A DNA stretch of 64,000 nt from Lachnospiraceae bacterium. Lineage in GTDB: Bacteria > Bacillota > Clostridia > Lachnospirales > Lachnospiraceae. The notes under the pieces are model-generated. The model worked only from the letters and a program-made list of their open reading frames with translations. It did no database searches and was not told the DNA's origin. The stretch is from assembly GCA_015258065.1 (NCBI GenBank), contig JABZIZ010000013.1, positions 1 through 64,000 of the forward strand. Direction: 5' to 3'. Of this stretch, positions 1 through 9,087 are shown piece by piece; position 1 is the stretch's first letter; each line of letters starts with the position of its first letter. Made by a program: the position numbers and the translations under genes.

Positions 1-2
1 GG

Positions 3-488
3 TTTTCCCTCATCAGGCAATTCCTCTCACCTCTCATTGGGGTGATGAAGGCGGTTCCGGTGGCCTCCTTTGTGGTATTTGCGCTGGTGTTGGTAAGAAG
101 CAGCGGACTTACCTTCTTTATCGTTGCGGTGGTCGTGATTCCGGTTGTCTATCACGGGATGTTGGAGGGCTTGCAGCAGACGCCAAAAGAACTGCTGGAA
201 ATGAGCGCGGTTTTTCGAGTGCCTCTTTTTTCCAAAATCAGAGACTTATACAGGAAGAGTGTGTCTCCCTTCCTGCTCCAGGCAGCGACGCTGTCCTGCG
301 GCCTGTCCTGGAAGGCAGGAGTGGCGGCGGAGGTAATCGGGACTCCTTCCAATTCCATCGGGGAGCGGATCTATATGACCAAAATCTATCTGGAGACGGC
401 GGACCTCTTTGCCTGGACCTTTGTCTGCATTGCCTTGAGTTTCTGCTTTGAGAAATGGGTGATATGGCTTCTGAAAAAATTATTGTAA
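3..488 (+). CDS. ABC transporter permease, C-terminal part (partial)
   Basis: The reading frame is open from the window edge (first full codon at position 3), so the start is missing. The roughly 160 residues are hydrophobic segments interrupted by a cytoplasmic loop with the EAA-type signature of binding-protein-dependent permeases (from Glu-Gly-Leu-Gln-Gln through Leu-Leu-Glu-Met). The segment Gly-Leu-Ser-Trp-Lys-Ala-Gly-Val-Ala-Ala-Glu-Val resembles the nitrate/sulfonate/thiamine-precursor (SsuC/TauC/ThiX) family, which is known to pair with one ATPase and a periplasmic-type binding protein. It overlaps the next ATPase gene by 34 bases, implying translational coupling. Substrate cannot be inferred because the binding protein lies outside the window. 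Confidence 0.8.
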   Translation, partial: FSLIRQFLSPLIGVMKAVPVASFVVFALVLVRSSGLTFFIVAVVVIPVVYHGMLEGLQQTPKELLEMSAVFRVPLFSKIRDLYRKSVSPFLLQAATLSCGLSWKAGVAAEVIGTPSNSIGERIYMTKIYLETADLFAWTFVCIALSFCFEKWVIWLLKKLL

Positions 489-1165
489 AGGGAATCAGGA
501 AATCGTATGGCGCTCATGTTGTGCTGCGGGAGCTGTCCATCACCTTTGCACCGGGGGGTATTTATGTGATTCGAGGCGCCTCCGGCAGCGGTAAGACGAC
601 TCTGCTCCGGATTCTGGCGGGGCTGGAACAGCCGGATGAGGGCGAGGTCATCCGGGAAAAGCGAGAGGCTCCGGAGAGCCTGGAGACCTCGGAGAGGTTG
701 GGGAGCAGGGAGAGTCGGAAGATCCTAAAGACCCGGAAGGCAGATGCACCGGGCTCCGTCGGCATGGTGTTTCAGGAGAGTCGCCTGCTATCAGATTTAA
801 ATGCGATCAGGAATGTCGCCTATGGGGTACGGGGCAAGATCGATCAGGTGCAGTTGCGGGCACAGTTAAGGGAAGTGCTGCCGGAGGCAGACCTCACGCT
901 CCCGGTCCATCAGTATTCCGGCGGGATGCGCAGAAGGGTGGAGATGGTGAGAGCCGTCTTTCCGGGAAACGGGCTCCTGCTCCTTGACGAACCCTTTGCG
1001 GGACTGGACGTAGAGAACAAAAAGAGAACGATTTCCTATCTGCTTTCTCGCAGGAAGCAGGCAACGGTGATCTGTACCTCCCATGATCCTGCCGAAAGCA
1101 GGATGTTGCAGGCGGGAGAGATTTTTCTGGCGGAAGGGAAGTTGCTGGAAGTGCCGATTCTTTGA
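455..1165 (+). CDS. ABC transporter ATP-binding protein
   Basis: This is a 236-residue ABC ATPase that should energise the upstream permease. It has Walker A GASGSGKT (residues 41-48), Q-loop Gln107, signature YSGGMRRR (154-161), Walker B LLLLDEP (174-180) and the switch-His segment TSHD near the C-terminus. Residues about 66-98, between Walker A and the Q-loop, are a Glu/Arg/Ser-rich insertion that typical nitrate/sulfonate ATPases lack. Two ATG codons, at 455 and 464, could start it; neither has a strong ribosome site, consistent with coupling to the permease. It is shorter than average (usual 240-260 residues) despite the insertion. Confidence 0.88.
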   Translation: MGDMASEKIIVKGIRKSYGAHVVLRELSITFAPGGIYVIRGASGSGKTTLLRILAGLEQPDEGEVIREKREAPESLETSERLGSRESRKILKTRKADAPGSVGMVFQESRLLSDLNAIRNVAYGVRGKIDQVQLRAQLREVLPEADLTLPVHQYSGGMRRRVEMVRAVFPGNGLLLLDEPFAGLDVENKKRTISYLLSRRKQATVICTSHDPAESRMLQAGEIFLAEGKLLEVPIL

Positions 1166-1220
1166 CGGGAAAAAGATGCTGCAGGCGGGAGAGTTTTTTT
1201 GACAGGAGAAAGGTGGGGCG
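1102..1220 (+). repeat. Partial duplication of the ABC ATPase 3' end before dnaE
   Basis: The stretch beginning gatgttgcaggcgggagag at 1102, inside the ATPase gene, recurs as gatgctgcaggcgggagag at 1175, after the stop codon (offset 73). A tttgac-g/a-gg element at 1161 recurs at 1198. The gap before dnaE is therefore mostly duplicated coding sequence. Confidence 0.6.
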
Positions 1221-4200
1221 ATGGCATTTGCGCATCTGCATGTACATACGGAATACAGTCTTTTGGACGGTTCCAATAAGATCGGCGAATATGTGAAGCG
1301 GCTGAAAGAGCTTCACATGAGCGCAGGGGCGATTACCGATCACGGCGTGATGTACGGCGTGATTGATTTTTATAAGGCGGCAAAAGAGGCGGGGATCAAG
1401 CCGATTCTGGGATGTGAGGTCTATGTGGCGCCCACTTCCCGTTTTCAGAAGGGATCGGGAAGTGCCGATGAAAGCAGATATTATCATCTGGTGTTGCTTG
1501 CGGAAAACAATGTCGGTTATGCCAATTTGAGTCACATCGTCAGCCGTGGTTTTACGGAGGGGTACTATTATAAGCCGCGCGTGGACATGGAGCTGTTGCA
1601 GCAGTATCACGAGGGCATCATCGCGCTTTCCGCCTGCCTGGCGGGAGAGGTCTCAAGGAATATTCTAGCGGGAAGTTATGATAAGGCCTGCCTGGCGGCG
1701 AAGAAGTACAGGGACTGCTTCGGAGAGGATCATTTTTATCTGGAACTGCAGGATCATGGCATTCCGGATCAGAAGCGGGTCAATCAGGCATTGGTTCGTA
1801 TGTCGGCAGAGTTGGGAATTCCTCTGGTAGCGACCAACGACTGTCATTATACGTATGCGGAGGAGGCGGAGGCACACGATCTTCTGCTCTGCATTCAGAC
1901 GGGGAAAAAAGTGCAGGATACCGACCGGATGCGCTATGAAGGCGGTCAGTATTATGTGAAAAGCGAAGAGGAGATGCGCACTCTTTTTCCCTATGCGCAG
2001 GAAGCGCTGGAGAACACACAGAAAATCGCGGACCGTTGCCAGGTGGACATCGAATTCGGTGTCACGAAGCTTCCTCACTTCGATGTGCCTGCGGGGTATG
2101 ATTCCTGGAGTTACCTCAATTACCTCTGTGAGGAGGGGAGGAAAGAACGCTATCCGGAAGATGACGGAAGGATAAAAAAGCAGCTGGAATATGAACTCTC
2201 CGTGATCCAAAAAATGGGATATGTGGATTATTTCCTGATTGTGTGGGATTACATCAATTATTCCAGAAGCCATGGAATCGCCGTGGGACCGGGGAGGGGG
2301 AGTGCGGCAGGTTCCGTCGTTTCCTACTGTATGCATATCACCAACATCGATCCGGTCCGCTATGATCTGCTCTTTGAGCGGTTCTTAAATCCGGAGAGAG
2401 TCTCCATGCCCGATATTGATGTGGATTTCGAATATGAGAGACGGCAGGATGTGATTGATTATGTGACCAAAAAGTACGGAGAGGATCGGGTGGTGCAGAT
2501 CATCACCTTCGGAACGCTCGCAGCCAAGGGCGTGATTCGGGATGTGGCCAGGGTGATGGATCTTCCCTACAGCTTTGGGGACAAGATCTCCAAGATGATC
2601 CCTGCAGAGCTGAATATGACGCTGGACAAGGCGCTTTCGATGAATCCGGATTTGAAAGCGCTGTATGACAGCGATGAAACGGTGCGGAAGCTGATCGATA
2701 TGAGCAGAAAGCTGGAGGGATTGCCGAGACATTCTTCCACCCATGCGGCGGGCGTGGTGATCTGTTCGGCGCCGGCGGAGGATCTGGTGCCGCTTGCAAG
2801 AGGTGCAGACGGTAACATCACGACGCAGTTCACGATGACGACCATCGAAGAGCTGGGGCTGCTCAAGATGGATTTTCTGGGACTGCGGACGCTGACCGTT
2901 ATTAAGGACGCTGAGAATGCGGTTTCGGGAGCCAACGTGGAGAAGATGGATTACAACGATCCGCAGACCCTGAAACTGATTGCTGGAGGGAAGACGGTCG
3001 GGGTCTTCCAGCTGGAATCTTCCGGCATGCAGTCTTTTATGAAGGAGCTGAAGCCGCAGTCGTTTGAGGATATCGTCGCAGGAATTTCCCTCTACCGCCC
3101 GGGACCGATGGATTTCATTCCGAAATACATCCAGGGAAAAAACGATCCCTCCTCCATTACCTATGCGGTGCCGGAACTCAAACCGATTCTGTCCGCCACT
3201 TACGGCTGCATCGTGTATCAGGAGCAGGTGATGCAGATCGTGCAGCAGTTAGGCGGATATACGCTTGGCAGGGCGGATCTGGTCAGACGTGCCATGAGCA
3301 AAAAGAAGCAGCATGTCATGGAGGTGGAGAGAGCGAATTTCGTCTCCGGAAATGCGGATGAAAATGTCCCCGGCTGCGCAGCCAGGGGGATCGATGCGCA
3401 GACGGCCAACGACATCTTCGATTCCATGATGGATTTTGCCAAATATGCGTTTAATAAATCGCATGCCGCCTGCTATGCCGTGGTCGCCATGCAGACGGCC
3501 TATCTAAAGTGCTATTATCCGTCCGAATTCATGGCGGCTCTGATGACCTCCGTGATTGACAACCCGGGGAAGTTGGCCGGCTATATCTACGAGGCCCGCG
3601 CCATGGGCATTTCCCTCCTGCCTCCGGATATCAACGAAAGCGGGATGGGATTTACCGCAGCCATGCAGGAAGAAAAGGAAACAGGACGCAGGCCGATCCG
3701 CTACTGTTTAAGGGCGATCAAGAATATCGGAAGACCAGTGGTAGAGGCGATCATCCAGGAACGGGAGGAGAGAGGTCCCTTTGTGGATCTGGAAGAATTT
3801 TTGACCAGAATGCAGCAAAGGGGAGAGAGTCTGAATAAAAGGACGATTGAAAACCTGATCAAGGCGGGGGCCTGCGACTGTCTCCGCGGAACCAGAAAGC
3901 AGAATCTGCATGTGTATCTGCAGGTCATGGATGGACTCAGTGTGACGAAGGAAAGCATGGAGGGACAGTATTCGATCTTTGATTATGCGCCGGAAGAGGT
4001 GAAGGAAACACTGAAAACACCACTGCCCGATATCGGAGAGTTTCCGCAGGAGGTCAAACTTTCTTTTGAAAAGGAGGTGCTGGGCATCTACGTCAGCGGC
4101 CATCCGCTGGAGGAGTATCTTCCTTTTTTGAAAAAAAATGCGAAGTCGAGTGCTTCCGAATTCTTTCTGGATGAAGAAAGCGGGGGAGCAGGGCTTAAGG

Positions 4201-4676
4201 ATCGTCAGGAAACGACGATTGGAGGCATCCTTACGGGGAAAACCGTGAAGTATACGAAAAAGAACCAGGCCATGGCCTTCCTGACGGTGGAGGATATGAC
4301 GGGGAGTGTGGAGGTGATTGTTTTCCCGAAGACTTATGAAGAAAATACCTGGAAGCTGAATGAAGATGAAAAGGTGCTCATCCGTGGCAGAGTATCGGCG
4401 GAAGAGGAGAAGGATGCGAAGCTGATTGCAGAAAAAATCCTGCTTTTTTCCGAGGTACCGTCTAAGGTCTGGCTTCAATTTAATTCCCTTGCCTCTTATG
4501 AAGAAAAGAGAGAGGAACTGGACCGTATTTTACAGGAAAATCCGGGAAAGGACGAAGTCTATCTTTTCCTGAAAGATACCAGAAAGGTAAGAAAGTATGC
4601 AGGAGCGGGGGTACAGGCGGGAGAGGAATTAACTGCACAGTTGATTCGGCTGTTAGGCGAAGAGAATGTGCGCTAG
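1221..4676 (+). CDS. dnaE: DNA polymerase III subunit alpha (DnaE)
   Basis: A 1151-residue replicative DNA polymerase of the DnaE type. The N-terminal PHP domain begins at FAHLHVHTEYSLLDG (residues 3-17). The family-C catalytic aspartates are in PDIDVDFEYERR (about residues 395-406), and VGPGRGSAAGS (about 354) is the conserved upstream motif. A helix-hairpin-helix region lies at about 800-900, and an OB-fold starting near 998 (GGILTGKTVKYTKKNQ) should bind single-stranded DNA. The start has a good AGGAGAAAGG ribosome site. Length and domain order match DnaE1/DnaE rather than PolC, which would carry an embedded exonuclease domain. It sits between an ABC ATPase and pfkA; dnaE-pfkA adjacency is common in Firmicutes. 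Confidence 0.97.
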   Translation: MAFAHLHVHTEYSLLDGSNKIGEYVKRLKELHMSAGAITDHGVMYGVIDFYKAAKEAGIKPILGCEVYVAPTSRFQKGSGSADESRYYHLVLLAENNVGYANLSHIVSRGFTEGYYYKPRVDMELLQQYHEGIIALSACLAGEVSRNILAGSYDKACLAAKKYRDCFGEDHFYLELQDHGIPDQKRVNQALVRMSAELGIPLVATNDCHYTYAEEAEAHDLLLCIQTGKKVQDTDRMRYEGGQYYVKSEEEMRTLFPYAQEALENTQKIADRCQVDIEFGVTKLPHFDVPAGYDSWSYLNYLCEEGRKERYPEDDGRIKKQLEYELSVIQKMGYVDYFLIVWDYINYSRSHGIAVGPGRGSAAGSVVSYCMHITNIDPVRYDLLFERFLNPERVSMPDIDVDFEYERRQDVIDYVTKKYGEDRVVQIITFGTLAAKGVIRDVARVMDLPYSFGDKISKMIPAELNMTLDKALSMNPDLKALYDSDETVRKLIDMSRKLEGLPRHSSTHAAGVVICSAPAEDLVPLARGADGNITTQFTMTTIEELGLLKMDFLGLRTLTVIKDAENAVSGANVEKMDYNDPQTLKLIAGGKTVGVFQLESSGMQSFMKELKPQSFEDIVAGISLYRPGPMDFIPKYIQGKNDPSSITYAVPELKPILSATYGCIVYQEQVMQIVQQLGGYTLGRADLVRRAMSKKKQHVMEVERANFVSGNADENVPGCAARGIDAQTANDIFDSMMDFAKYAFNKSHAACYAVVAMQTAYLKCYYPSEFMAALMTSVIDNPGKLAGYIYEARAMGISLLPPDINESGMGFTAAMQEEKETGRRPIRYCLRAIKNIGRPVVEAIIQEREERGPFVDLEEFLTRMQQRGESLNKRTIENLIKAGACDCLRGTRKQNLHVYLQVMDGLSVTKESMEGQYSIFDYAPEEVKETLKTPLPDIGEFPQEVKLSFEKEVLGIYVSGHPLEEYLPFLKKNAKSSASEFFLDEESGGAGLKDRQETTIGGILTGKTVKYTKKNQAMAFLTVEDMTGSVEVIVFPKTYEENTWKLNEDEKVLIRGRVSAEEEKDAKLIAEKILLFSEVPSKVWLQFNSLASYEEKREELDRILQENPGKDEVYLFLKDTRKVRKYAGAGVQAGEELTAQLIRLLGEENVR

Positions 4677-4744
4677 AAAAGGGAAAGCGCAAGCAGCAAA
4701 AGGAAGAACAGGCGCCGGTGTAAGGGGGGAGAGTTCCAACGGGA

Positions 4745-4773
4745 TTGCATCCGGGAAGGGTTTGCAGTAAAAT
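4745..4773 (+). promoter_or_regulatory. Candidate promoter for pfkA
   Basis: TTGCAT (4745-4750), a 17-base spacer and TAAAAT (4768-4773), about 70 bases before the pfkA start. The -35 matches the consensus in three positions and the -10 in five of six. Predicted by eye. Confidence 0.5.
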
Positions 4774-4842
4774 TCGGGTAATAGAGTTTTTTCAGGTTTG
4801 AATTTCGTACACCGGCAGGGATGCCGGCAGATAGGAGTAGAG

Positions 4843-5811
4843 ATGGCAAATCAGGTAAAAACAATCGGAGTTCTGACGAGCGGAGGCGATGCGCCGGGAA
4901 TGAATGCGGCGATCCGTGCGGTAACGAGACGCGCGATTCATGACGGGATGAATGTCAAAGGGATTAAGAGAGGTTATCTGGGCTTACTGAACGAAGAGAT
5001 CATTGATATGGATAAACGCAGTGTCGCCGATATCATCGGGCACGGCGGAACCATTCTGGGTACGGCGCGTTGCCTGGAATTTGAAACGCTCGAGGGTCAG
5101 AAGCGCGGCGTGGAAATCTGTCAGAAGCACGGCATTGACGGCTTGGTGGTGATTGGAGGCGACGGCTCTTACCGCGGTGCACAGGCACTTGCCAGGCTGG
5201 GTATCAATACGGTGGGTCTGCCGGGAACGATCGATCTGGACATTGCCTGTACGGATTATACGATCGGTTTCGACACCGCCATCAATACCGCCATGGAAGC
5301 CATTGATAAAGTAAGAGACACCTCCAGTTCGCATGAGAGATGCTCGGTGATCGAGGTGATGGGAAGGCATGCCGGCTACATTGCACTTTGGTGCGGCATT
5401 GCAACCGGAGCGGATGATTTGCTGCTGCCGGAGAAGTATGACTACGATGAGCAGAGAATCATCAATAATATCATCGATAACCGCAAGAGGGGAAAGACCC
5501 ATCATATCATCGTGAATGCGGAAGGCATCGGACATTCGACGTCCATGGCCAGGCGGATCGAAGCGGCCACCGGCATCGAAACCAGAGCAACGATTCTGGG
5601 ATACATGCAGAGGGGAGGCAGCCCGACCTGTAAGGACAGGATGTATGCTACCTGCATGGGAGCCTATGCAGCAGATCTTTTGGCAGAGGGCAAGAGCAAC
5701 CGCGTCGTCGCTTATACGGGCGGGGAAATCGTGGACTTCGACATCGAAGAAGCGCTCGCAATGAAGAAGGACATCAGCGAATACCAGTATGATGTCTTCA
5801 AGTCGATGTAA
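4843..5811 (+). CDS. pfkA: ATP-dependent 6-phosphofructokinase
   Basis: Phosphorylates fructose 6-phosphate to fructose 1,6-bisphosphate, the committed step of glycolysis, in the cytoplasm. The 322-residue protein has the usual bacterial PfkA length. The nucleotide motif SGGDAPGMNAAIR starts at residue 13, and IGGDGSYRGA (104-113) has Gly after GGD, the ATP-type signature rather than the Asp of PPi-dependent enzymes. The catalytic loop reads PGTIDLDIACTDYT (127-140): both aspartates are present, but the Asn that normally lies between them is Leu132. The start at 4843 has AGGAG at 4833 upstream; an in-frame start at 4798 lacks one. Confidence 0.96.
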   Translation: MANQVKTIGVLTSGGDAPGMNAAIRAVTRRAIHDGMNVKGIKRGYLGLLNEEIIDMDKRSVADIIGHGGTILGTARCLEFETLEGQKRGVEICQKHGIDGLVVIGGDGSYRGAQALARLGINTVGLPGTIDLDIACTDYTIGFDTAINTAMEAIDKVRDTSSSHERCSVIEVMGRHAGYIALWCGIATGADDLLLPEKYDYDEQRIINNIIDNRKRGKTHHIIVNAEGIGHSTSMARRIEAATGIETRATILGYMQRGGSPTCKDRMYATCMGAYAADLLAEGKSNRVVAYTGGEIVDFDIEEALAMKKDISEYQYDVFKSM

Positions 5812-5816
5812 CAAGG

Positions 5817-6704
5817 ATGATTACCGGGATTCATAATGCGCAGGTACAGCGCGTGATCCAGTATTTGAATAAGGGAAAAAAACGCAAAACGGACGGCGTC
5901 TTTGTTGTGGAAGGCATCAAGATGATCACAGAAGCGCCGTCCGCTTCTGTTGTCCAGCTTTTTGTTTCCGCCTCTTTTGCGCGCAGGATGGAAGGGGAGA
6001 GGCATCGAGTCCCTCCGGTGCGAGGGAGAAAGGGAGAGGGGGAGTTCCTCTCTCCGATGAAGAGAAAAGAGGAGAATCGGGTTTTCTTACTGCCGGTGAA
6101 GCCGGAGGTGGTGAGCGATGAGGTTTTTGCCAGAATGTCCGATACGCAATCGCCACAGGGCGTGCTGGCTGTTTTAAAGCAGCCGGGGTACACGCTGGAA
6201 CAGATTTTAGGCGGCGGGAAGAAGGCGCCGCTGTTGCTTCTTCTGGAACACTTACAGGATCCGGGAAATCTCGGAACCATACTCCGCAGCGCCGAAGGGG
6301 CCGGTGTCAGCGGGGTGATTTTGTCCGCAGACAGTGTGGATCTGTTTAATCCCAAGGTGGTGCGTTCCACCATGGGCGCTATCTTCCGACTGCCCTTTTT
6401 TTATGCGGAGAATTTTTCGCAGACGATTTGCGAGATCAAAAAGAAAGGGATCCGCATCTTTGCGGCGGATTTGGAGGGGAGCAGGGATTACGACCTGGAG
6501 GATTATACGGCTCCTTCCGCCTTCCTGATCGGCAATGAGAGCAGGGGCTTAAGCGAAGAGGCGAAGGCGTTGGCGGACAGAAGGATCTTCATCCCGATGG
6601 AGGGAAAACTGGAATCGTTAAACGCGGCTGTTTCCGCTGCCGTCCTGGTCTATGAAGGGGCAAGGCAGAGAAGGAGAGTGCGAGATTTGACAACAATGCA
6701 ATAA
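5817..6704 (+). CDS. TrmH/SpoU-family RNA 2'-O-methyltransferase
   Basis: A 295-residue SPOUT-class methyltransferase that should transfer a methyl group from SAM to a ribose in rRNA or tRNA. The N-terminal substrate-binding domain (ITGIHNAQVQRVIQYL, FVVEGIKMI) precedes the knotted catalytic domain, with LQDPGNLGTILRSAEG at about 142-157, IGNESRGLSEEA (about 240) and IPMEGKLESLNAAVSAA (about 262). This matches the RlmB/TsnR/YsgA-like group; the exact target is unknown. Residues about 60-95 are an Arg/Glu/Pro-rich insertion between the two domains. The start follows the pfkA stop by five bases with AAGG directly abutting the ATG, so translation is probably coupled. Confidence 0.9.
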   Translation: MITGIHNAQVQRVIQYLNKGKKRKTDGVFVVEGIKMITEAPSASVVQLFVSASFARRMEGERHRVPPVRGRKGEGEFLSPMKRKEENRVFLLPVKPEVVSDEVFARMSDTQSPQGVLAVLKQPGYTLEQILGGGKKAPLLLLLEHLQDPGNLGTILRSAEGAGVSGVILSADSVDLFNPKVVRSTMGAIFRLPFFYAENFSQTICEIKKKGIRIFAADLEGSRDYDLEDYTAPSAFLIGNESRGLSEEAKALADRRIFIPMEGKLESLNAAVSAAVLVYEGARQRRRVRDLTTMQ

Positions 6705-6715
6705 AATGTTAATAT
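6687..6715 (+). promoter_or_regulatory. Promoter for the SH3/SleB wall hydrolase gene
   Basis: A perfect TTGACA (6687-6692), a 17-base spacer and TAATAT (6710-6715). The -35 lies inside the last codons of the methyltransferase gene. The spacing and near-consensus boxes make this a convincing housekeeping promoter. Confidence 0.72.
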
Positions 6716-6772
6716 TACACCCGTCACTTATTAAGCGAAATGTAACAAATGACAAAAAGGGATAACAAAGTG

Positions 6773-8191
6773 ATGGGATTCAGTAATATCAAGAAGATTG
6801 GAATGGGTACGGTCTGCCTGATATTGACGGTGAGTTTTACGGGGGAGATGCATGTGAATGCAGCTTCTTTGAAAACTGCAGGGGTATCCTCGGCAATCGA
6901 ACTCAACGCCTCCGGTCTGCGAGCCAATCAGCTTTTAGCCAAGGCGACTCTAAACAGGGACGATCGTGAGGCGAAACAGAAAGAGAAGAGCAGTGCAGAT
7001 TCGGATCTGGTGATGGCAAATATCCGCTCTTCTTTGAGCATCCGGGTTTCCCCTGACATCAATGCGGAAAAGACCGGCATCCTTTACAAGGACAACGGCG
7101 GGCGCATTCTCGAGAGAAAGAACGGATGGACGAAATTGCAGTCGGGGAATGTGGTCGGTTGGGCTAAGGACACGAATCTGCTGTTCGGCGATAGCGCAAG
7201 GAAACTGGCGGATGAAGTTGGGGTAGATGTGGTGACCGTTCAAACGGATGCCCTCCGGGTCAGAGAAGCGGCGGATGAGAATGCAAAGACGCTGGGGCTC
7301 CTGGTCAGGGGTGACCAGTATGACATCCTGAAACCGGCGAAGGACGGATGGATTGCCATTGATTATGAGAACGAGACGGGCTATGTGCAGGCATCATTTG
7401 TAGAATCAACCTTCCGAATCGACGCAGGCGAGACCGTTGCGGAAATCAATCAACGGGAAGAAGAAGAAAAGAAAGCGATAGAGCAGGCGAAGAAGGAAAA
7501 GGCGGCGCTCGCCGAAAAGATCCAAGAGGAGGCCAGGGCGAAAGATGCTGCCCTCGCCAAGGCGAAAAAGGCCAGAGAGCTTGCAACAGCCGCAGAGAAA
7601 AAGGCACAAGAGAAAAAGGCGCAAGAAGCAAAGCGCCAGGAAGCGGAAGCTGCGTCCGAAGCGGCTTCGGCAGAAAGCGCTTCCGTCAGTGCCGCCTCTG
7701 TAGATGGCGGTGCAACGGAAGGGACGAAAGAAGCGGCGCCGGCACAGGATGAAAGTGCGGCAGCGGATGTACAGGCCCTGCAGGCGGCGGCAGCCGCAGC
7801 GGAAGCAGAGGCTAAGGCAGCGGAGAGCGCAGCACAGACGGCACAAAGCGAGGAGAGTGAGGATGTGAAGTTACTCGCATCTCTGATCTACTGTGAAGCG
7901 GGGAACCAGCCGCATGAAGGAAAGGTAGCGGTAGGTTCGGTGGTCATGAACCGTTTGAATTCTCCGGCTTACCCGAATACGTTAGCGGGTGTCATCTATG
8001 CCTCGGGTCAGTTCACACCGGCGAGATCCGGTAAGGTGGATCGCATTTACCGCGGCGGAAATATTCAGGCCGACAGCATTGCAGCAGCCAAGGAAGCTCT
8101 GGCGGGCAGCGCACCGGTCGGAGGGGCGACCCATTTCAGACGCAAGGGAAATCGTCAGGGAACGATTATCGGGGCGCATGTGTTCTATTAA
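6773..8191 (+). CDS. Secreted SH3-domain cell wall hydrolase (SleB/Hydrolase_2 type)
   Basis: An exported wall enzyme. The N-terminus has a signal peptide (IGMGTVCLILTVSFTGEMHVNAA). Two bacterial SH3 modules follow (about residues 85-140 and 155-205), then a long Glu/Ala/Lys-rich coiled-coil or linker (about 210-360). The C-terminal 105 residues start LLASLIYCEAGNQPHEGKVA and match the SleB-type Hydrolase_2 fold, whose glutamate (in YCEA) is the expected catalytic acid of a lytic transglycosylase or amidase-like cleavage. The start at 6773 (GTG at 6770 also possible) is preferred over 6749 because AAAAAGGG lies about 10 bases upstream. It has its own promoter and terminator, so it is likely monocistronic. 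Confidence 0.85.
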   Translation: MGFSNIKKIGMGTVCLILTVSFTGEMHVNAASLKTAGVSSAIELNASGLRANQLLAKATLNRDDREAKQKEKSSADSDLVMANIRSSLSIRVSPDINAEKTGILYKDNGGRILERKNGWTKLQSGNVVGWAKDTNLLFGDSARKLADEVGVDVVTVQTDALRVREAADENAKTLGLLVRGDQYDILKPAKDGWIAIDYENETGYVQASFVESTFRIDAGETVAEINQREEEEKKAIEQAKKEKAALAEKIQEEARAKDAALAKAKKARELATAAEKKAQEKKAQEAKRQEAEAASEAASAESASVSAASVDGGATEGTKEAAPAQDESAAADVQALQAAAAAAEAEAKAAESAAQTAQSEESEDVKLLASLIYCEAGNQPHEGKVAVGSVVMNRLNSPAYPNTLAGVIYASGQFTPARSGKVDRIYRGGNIQADSIAAAKEALAGSAPVGGATHFRRKGNRQGTIIGAHVFY

Positions 8192-8243
8192 GCAACCGTC
8201 AGAATTGCAAAGGAATCAGCACCGTTTGGTGCATGAGGAGAAG

Positions 8244-8290
8244 AAGATCAATGGAGGGAGGCCTTCCATTGATCTTTCTTGCGTTTTTTC
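8244..8290 (+). terminator. Rho-independent terminator after the wall hydrolase
   Basis: A perfect 12-bp stem (aagatcaatgga at 8244-8255 with tccattgatctt at 8265-8276), a 9-base loop, and a T-rich tail ending in six T at 8285-8290. Confidence 0.85.
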
Positions 8291-8306
8291 TTACAATACA
8301 TATAAT
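8279..8306 (+). promoter_or_regulatory. Candidate promoter for the nfeD-like/SPFH pair
   Basis: A perfect TATAAT at 8301-8306 with TTGCGT at 8279-8284 (16-base spacer). The -35 overlaps the tail of the preceding terminator. The -10 is strong, the -35 moderate. Confidence 0.5.
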
Positions 8307-8424
8307 GATAGGAGCGTCAAAAGTGTGGAACACTCTATGATACGGGAGGGAAAGGAGTCTTGTATCGCAAGGGTCACTCCTTTTGATGCGGAGGCTGAAA
8401 CAGAAGGAAAGGAGGAGAATCGAG

Positions 8425-8934
8425 ATGTTTGCACCAATGGATTCTACAGAAATCTTTTGGGTGGCAACGATCTGTGTCCTGCTTGCCGTAGAACTGGCCA
8501 CCCTCGGTCTGACCACCATTTGGTTTGTCGGCGGCGCCCTGATAGCGCTTGCCGCTTATGAATGTGGTGCGGGGATGCCCTTGCAGCTGATTTTGTTTAC
8601 ATGCGTTTCGCTGCTGCTTCTTTTTCTGCTGCGACCGCTGGCAAAAAAGGCATTCAATCCCATGCGGATCAAGACCAATATTGACGCCATGCCCGGGAAG
8701 AAGGGGGTGGTCACCTCTTCCATTGATAACCTGGCACAGAAGGGAAGCGTCAAGGTGGACCGGATGGAATGGAGCGCAAGGGCAAAGGAAGACGGGATGA
8801 AGATTCCCGTTGGCAGAGAGGTGATCGTAACCGCACTGGAGGGGGTGAAGCTGATTGTGGAACCCGATCCGGCGTTTTCTCCCGCTTGTGCCTGCGAAGA
8901 GACGAAGGCAGAGGAGAAGCAGCCGATTTCCTGA
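8425..8934 (+). CDS. NfeD-like membrane protein
   Basis: A 169-residue protein with two or three N-terminal membrane helices (IFWVATICVLLAVELATLG and a second at about residues 50-72) and a C-terminal OB-fold domain (from about 85: GKKGVVTSSI through VIVTALEGVKLIVEP). This is the NfeD architecture. NfeD proteins are known to be encoded next to SPFH/stomatin proteins and to act with them in membrane microdomains; the next gene is exactly that. The start at 8425 has AAGGAGGAG upstream, better than the in-frame ATG at 8383. The last codons are the first unit of a 28-bp tandem array. Confidence 0.88.
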   Translation: MFAPMDSTEIFWVATICVLLAVELATLGLTTIWFVGGALIALAAYECGAGMPLQLILFTCVSLLLLFLLRPLAKKAFNPMRIKTNIDAMPGKKGVVTSSIDNLAQKGSVKVDRMEWSARAKEDGMKIPVGREVIVTALEGVKLIVEPDPAFSPACACEETKAEEKQPIS

Positions 8935-9025
8935 GGATAGGGAGAAGAGGCCGGTTTCCGGAAGATAGGGAGAAGCAGTCGGTTTCCGGAATGCAGGGAG
9001 AAGTAATCCGTTTTCTGGTGGAATC
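8914..9025 (+). repeat. 28-bp tandem array at the end of the nfeD-like gene
   Basis: Units begin gagaag at 8914, 8942, 8970 and 8998 (period 28), each followed by a c/g-rich gatttcc or ggtttcc element. The first unit encodes the C-terminal residues and stop of the nfeD-like gene; the rest fill the gap before the SPFH gene. Confidence 0.85.
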
Positions 9026-9087
9026 ACCAATGGAAAAAAGGGGCGGCAGTCATTGTCGCGGATGAAAAGACAGGAGGAGAGAGATTC

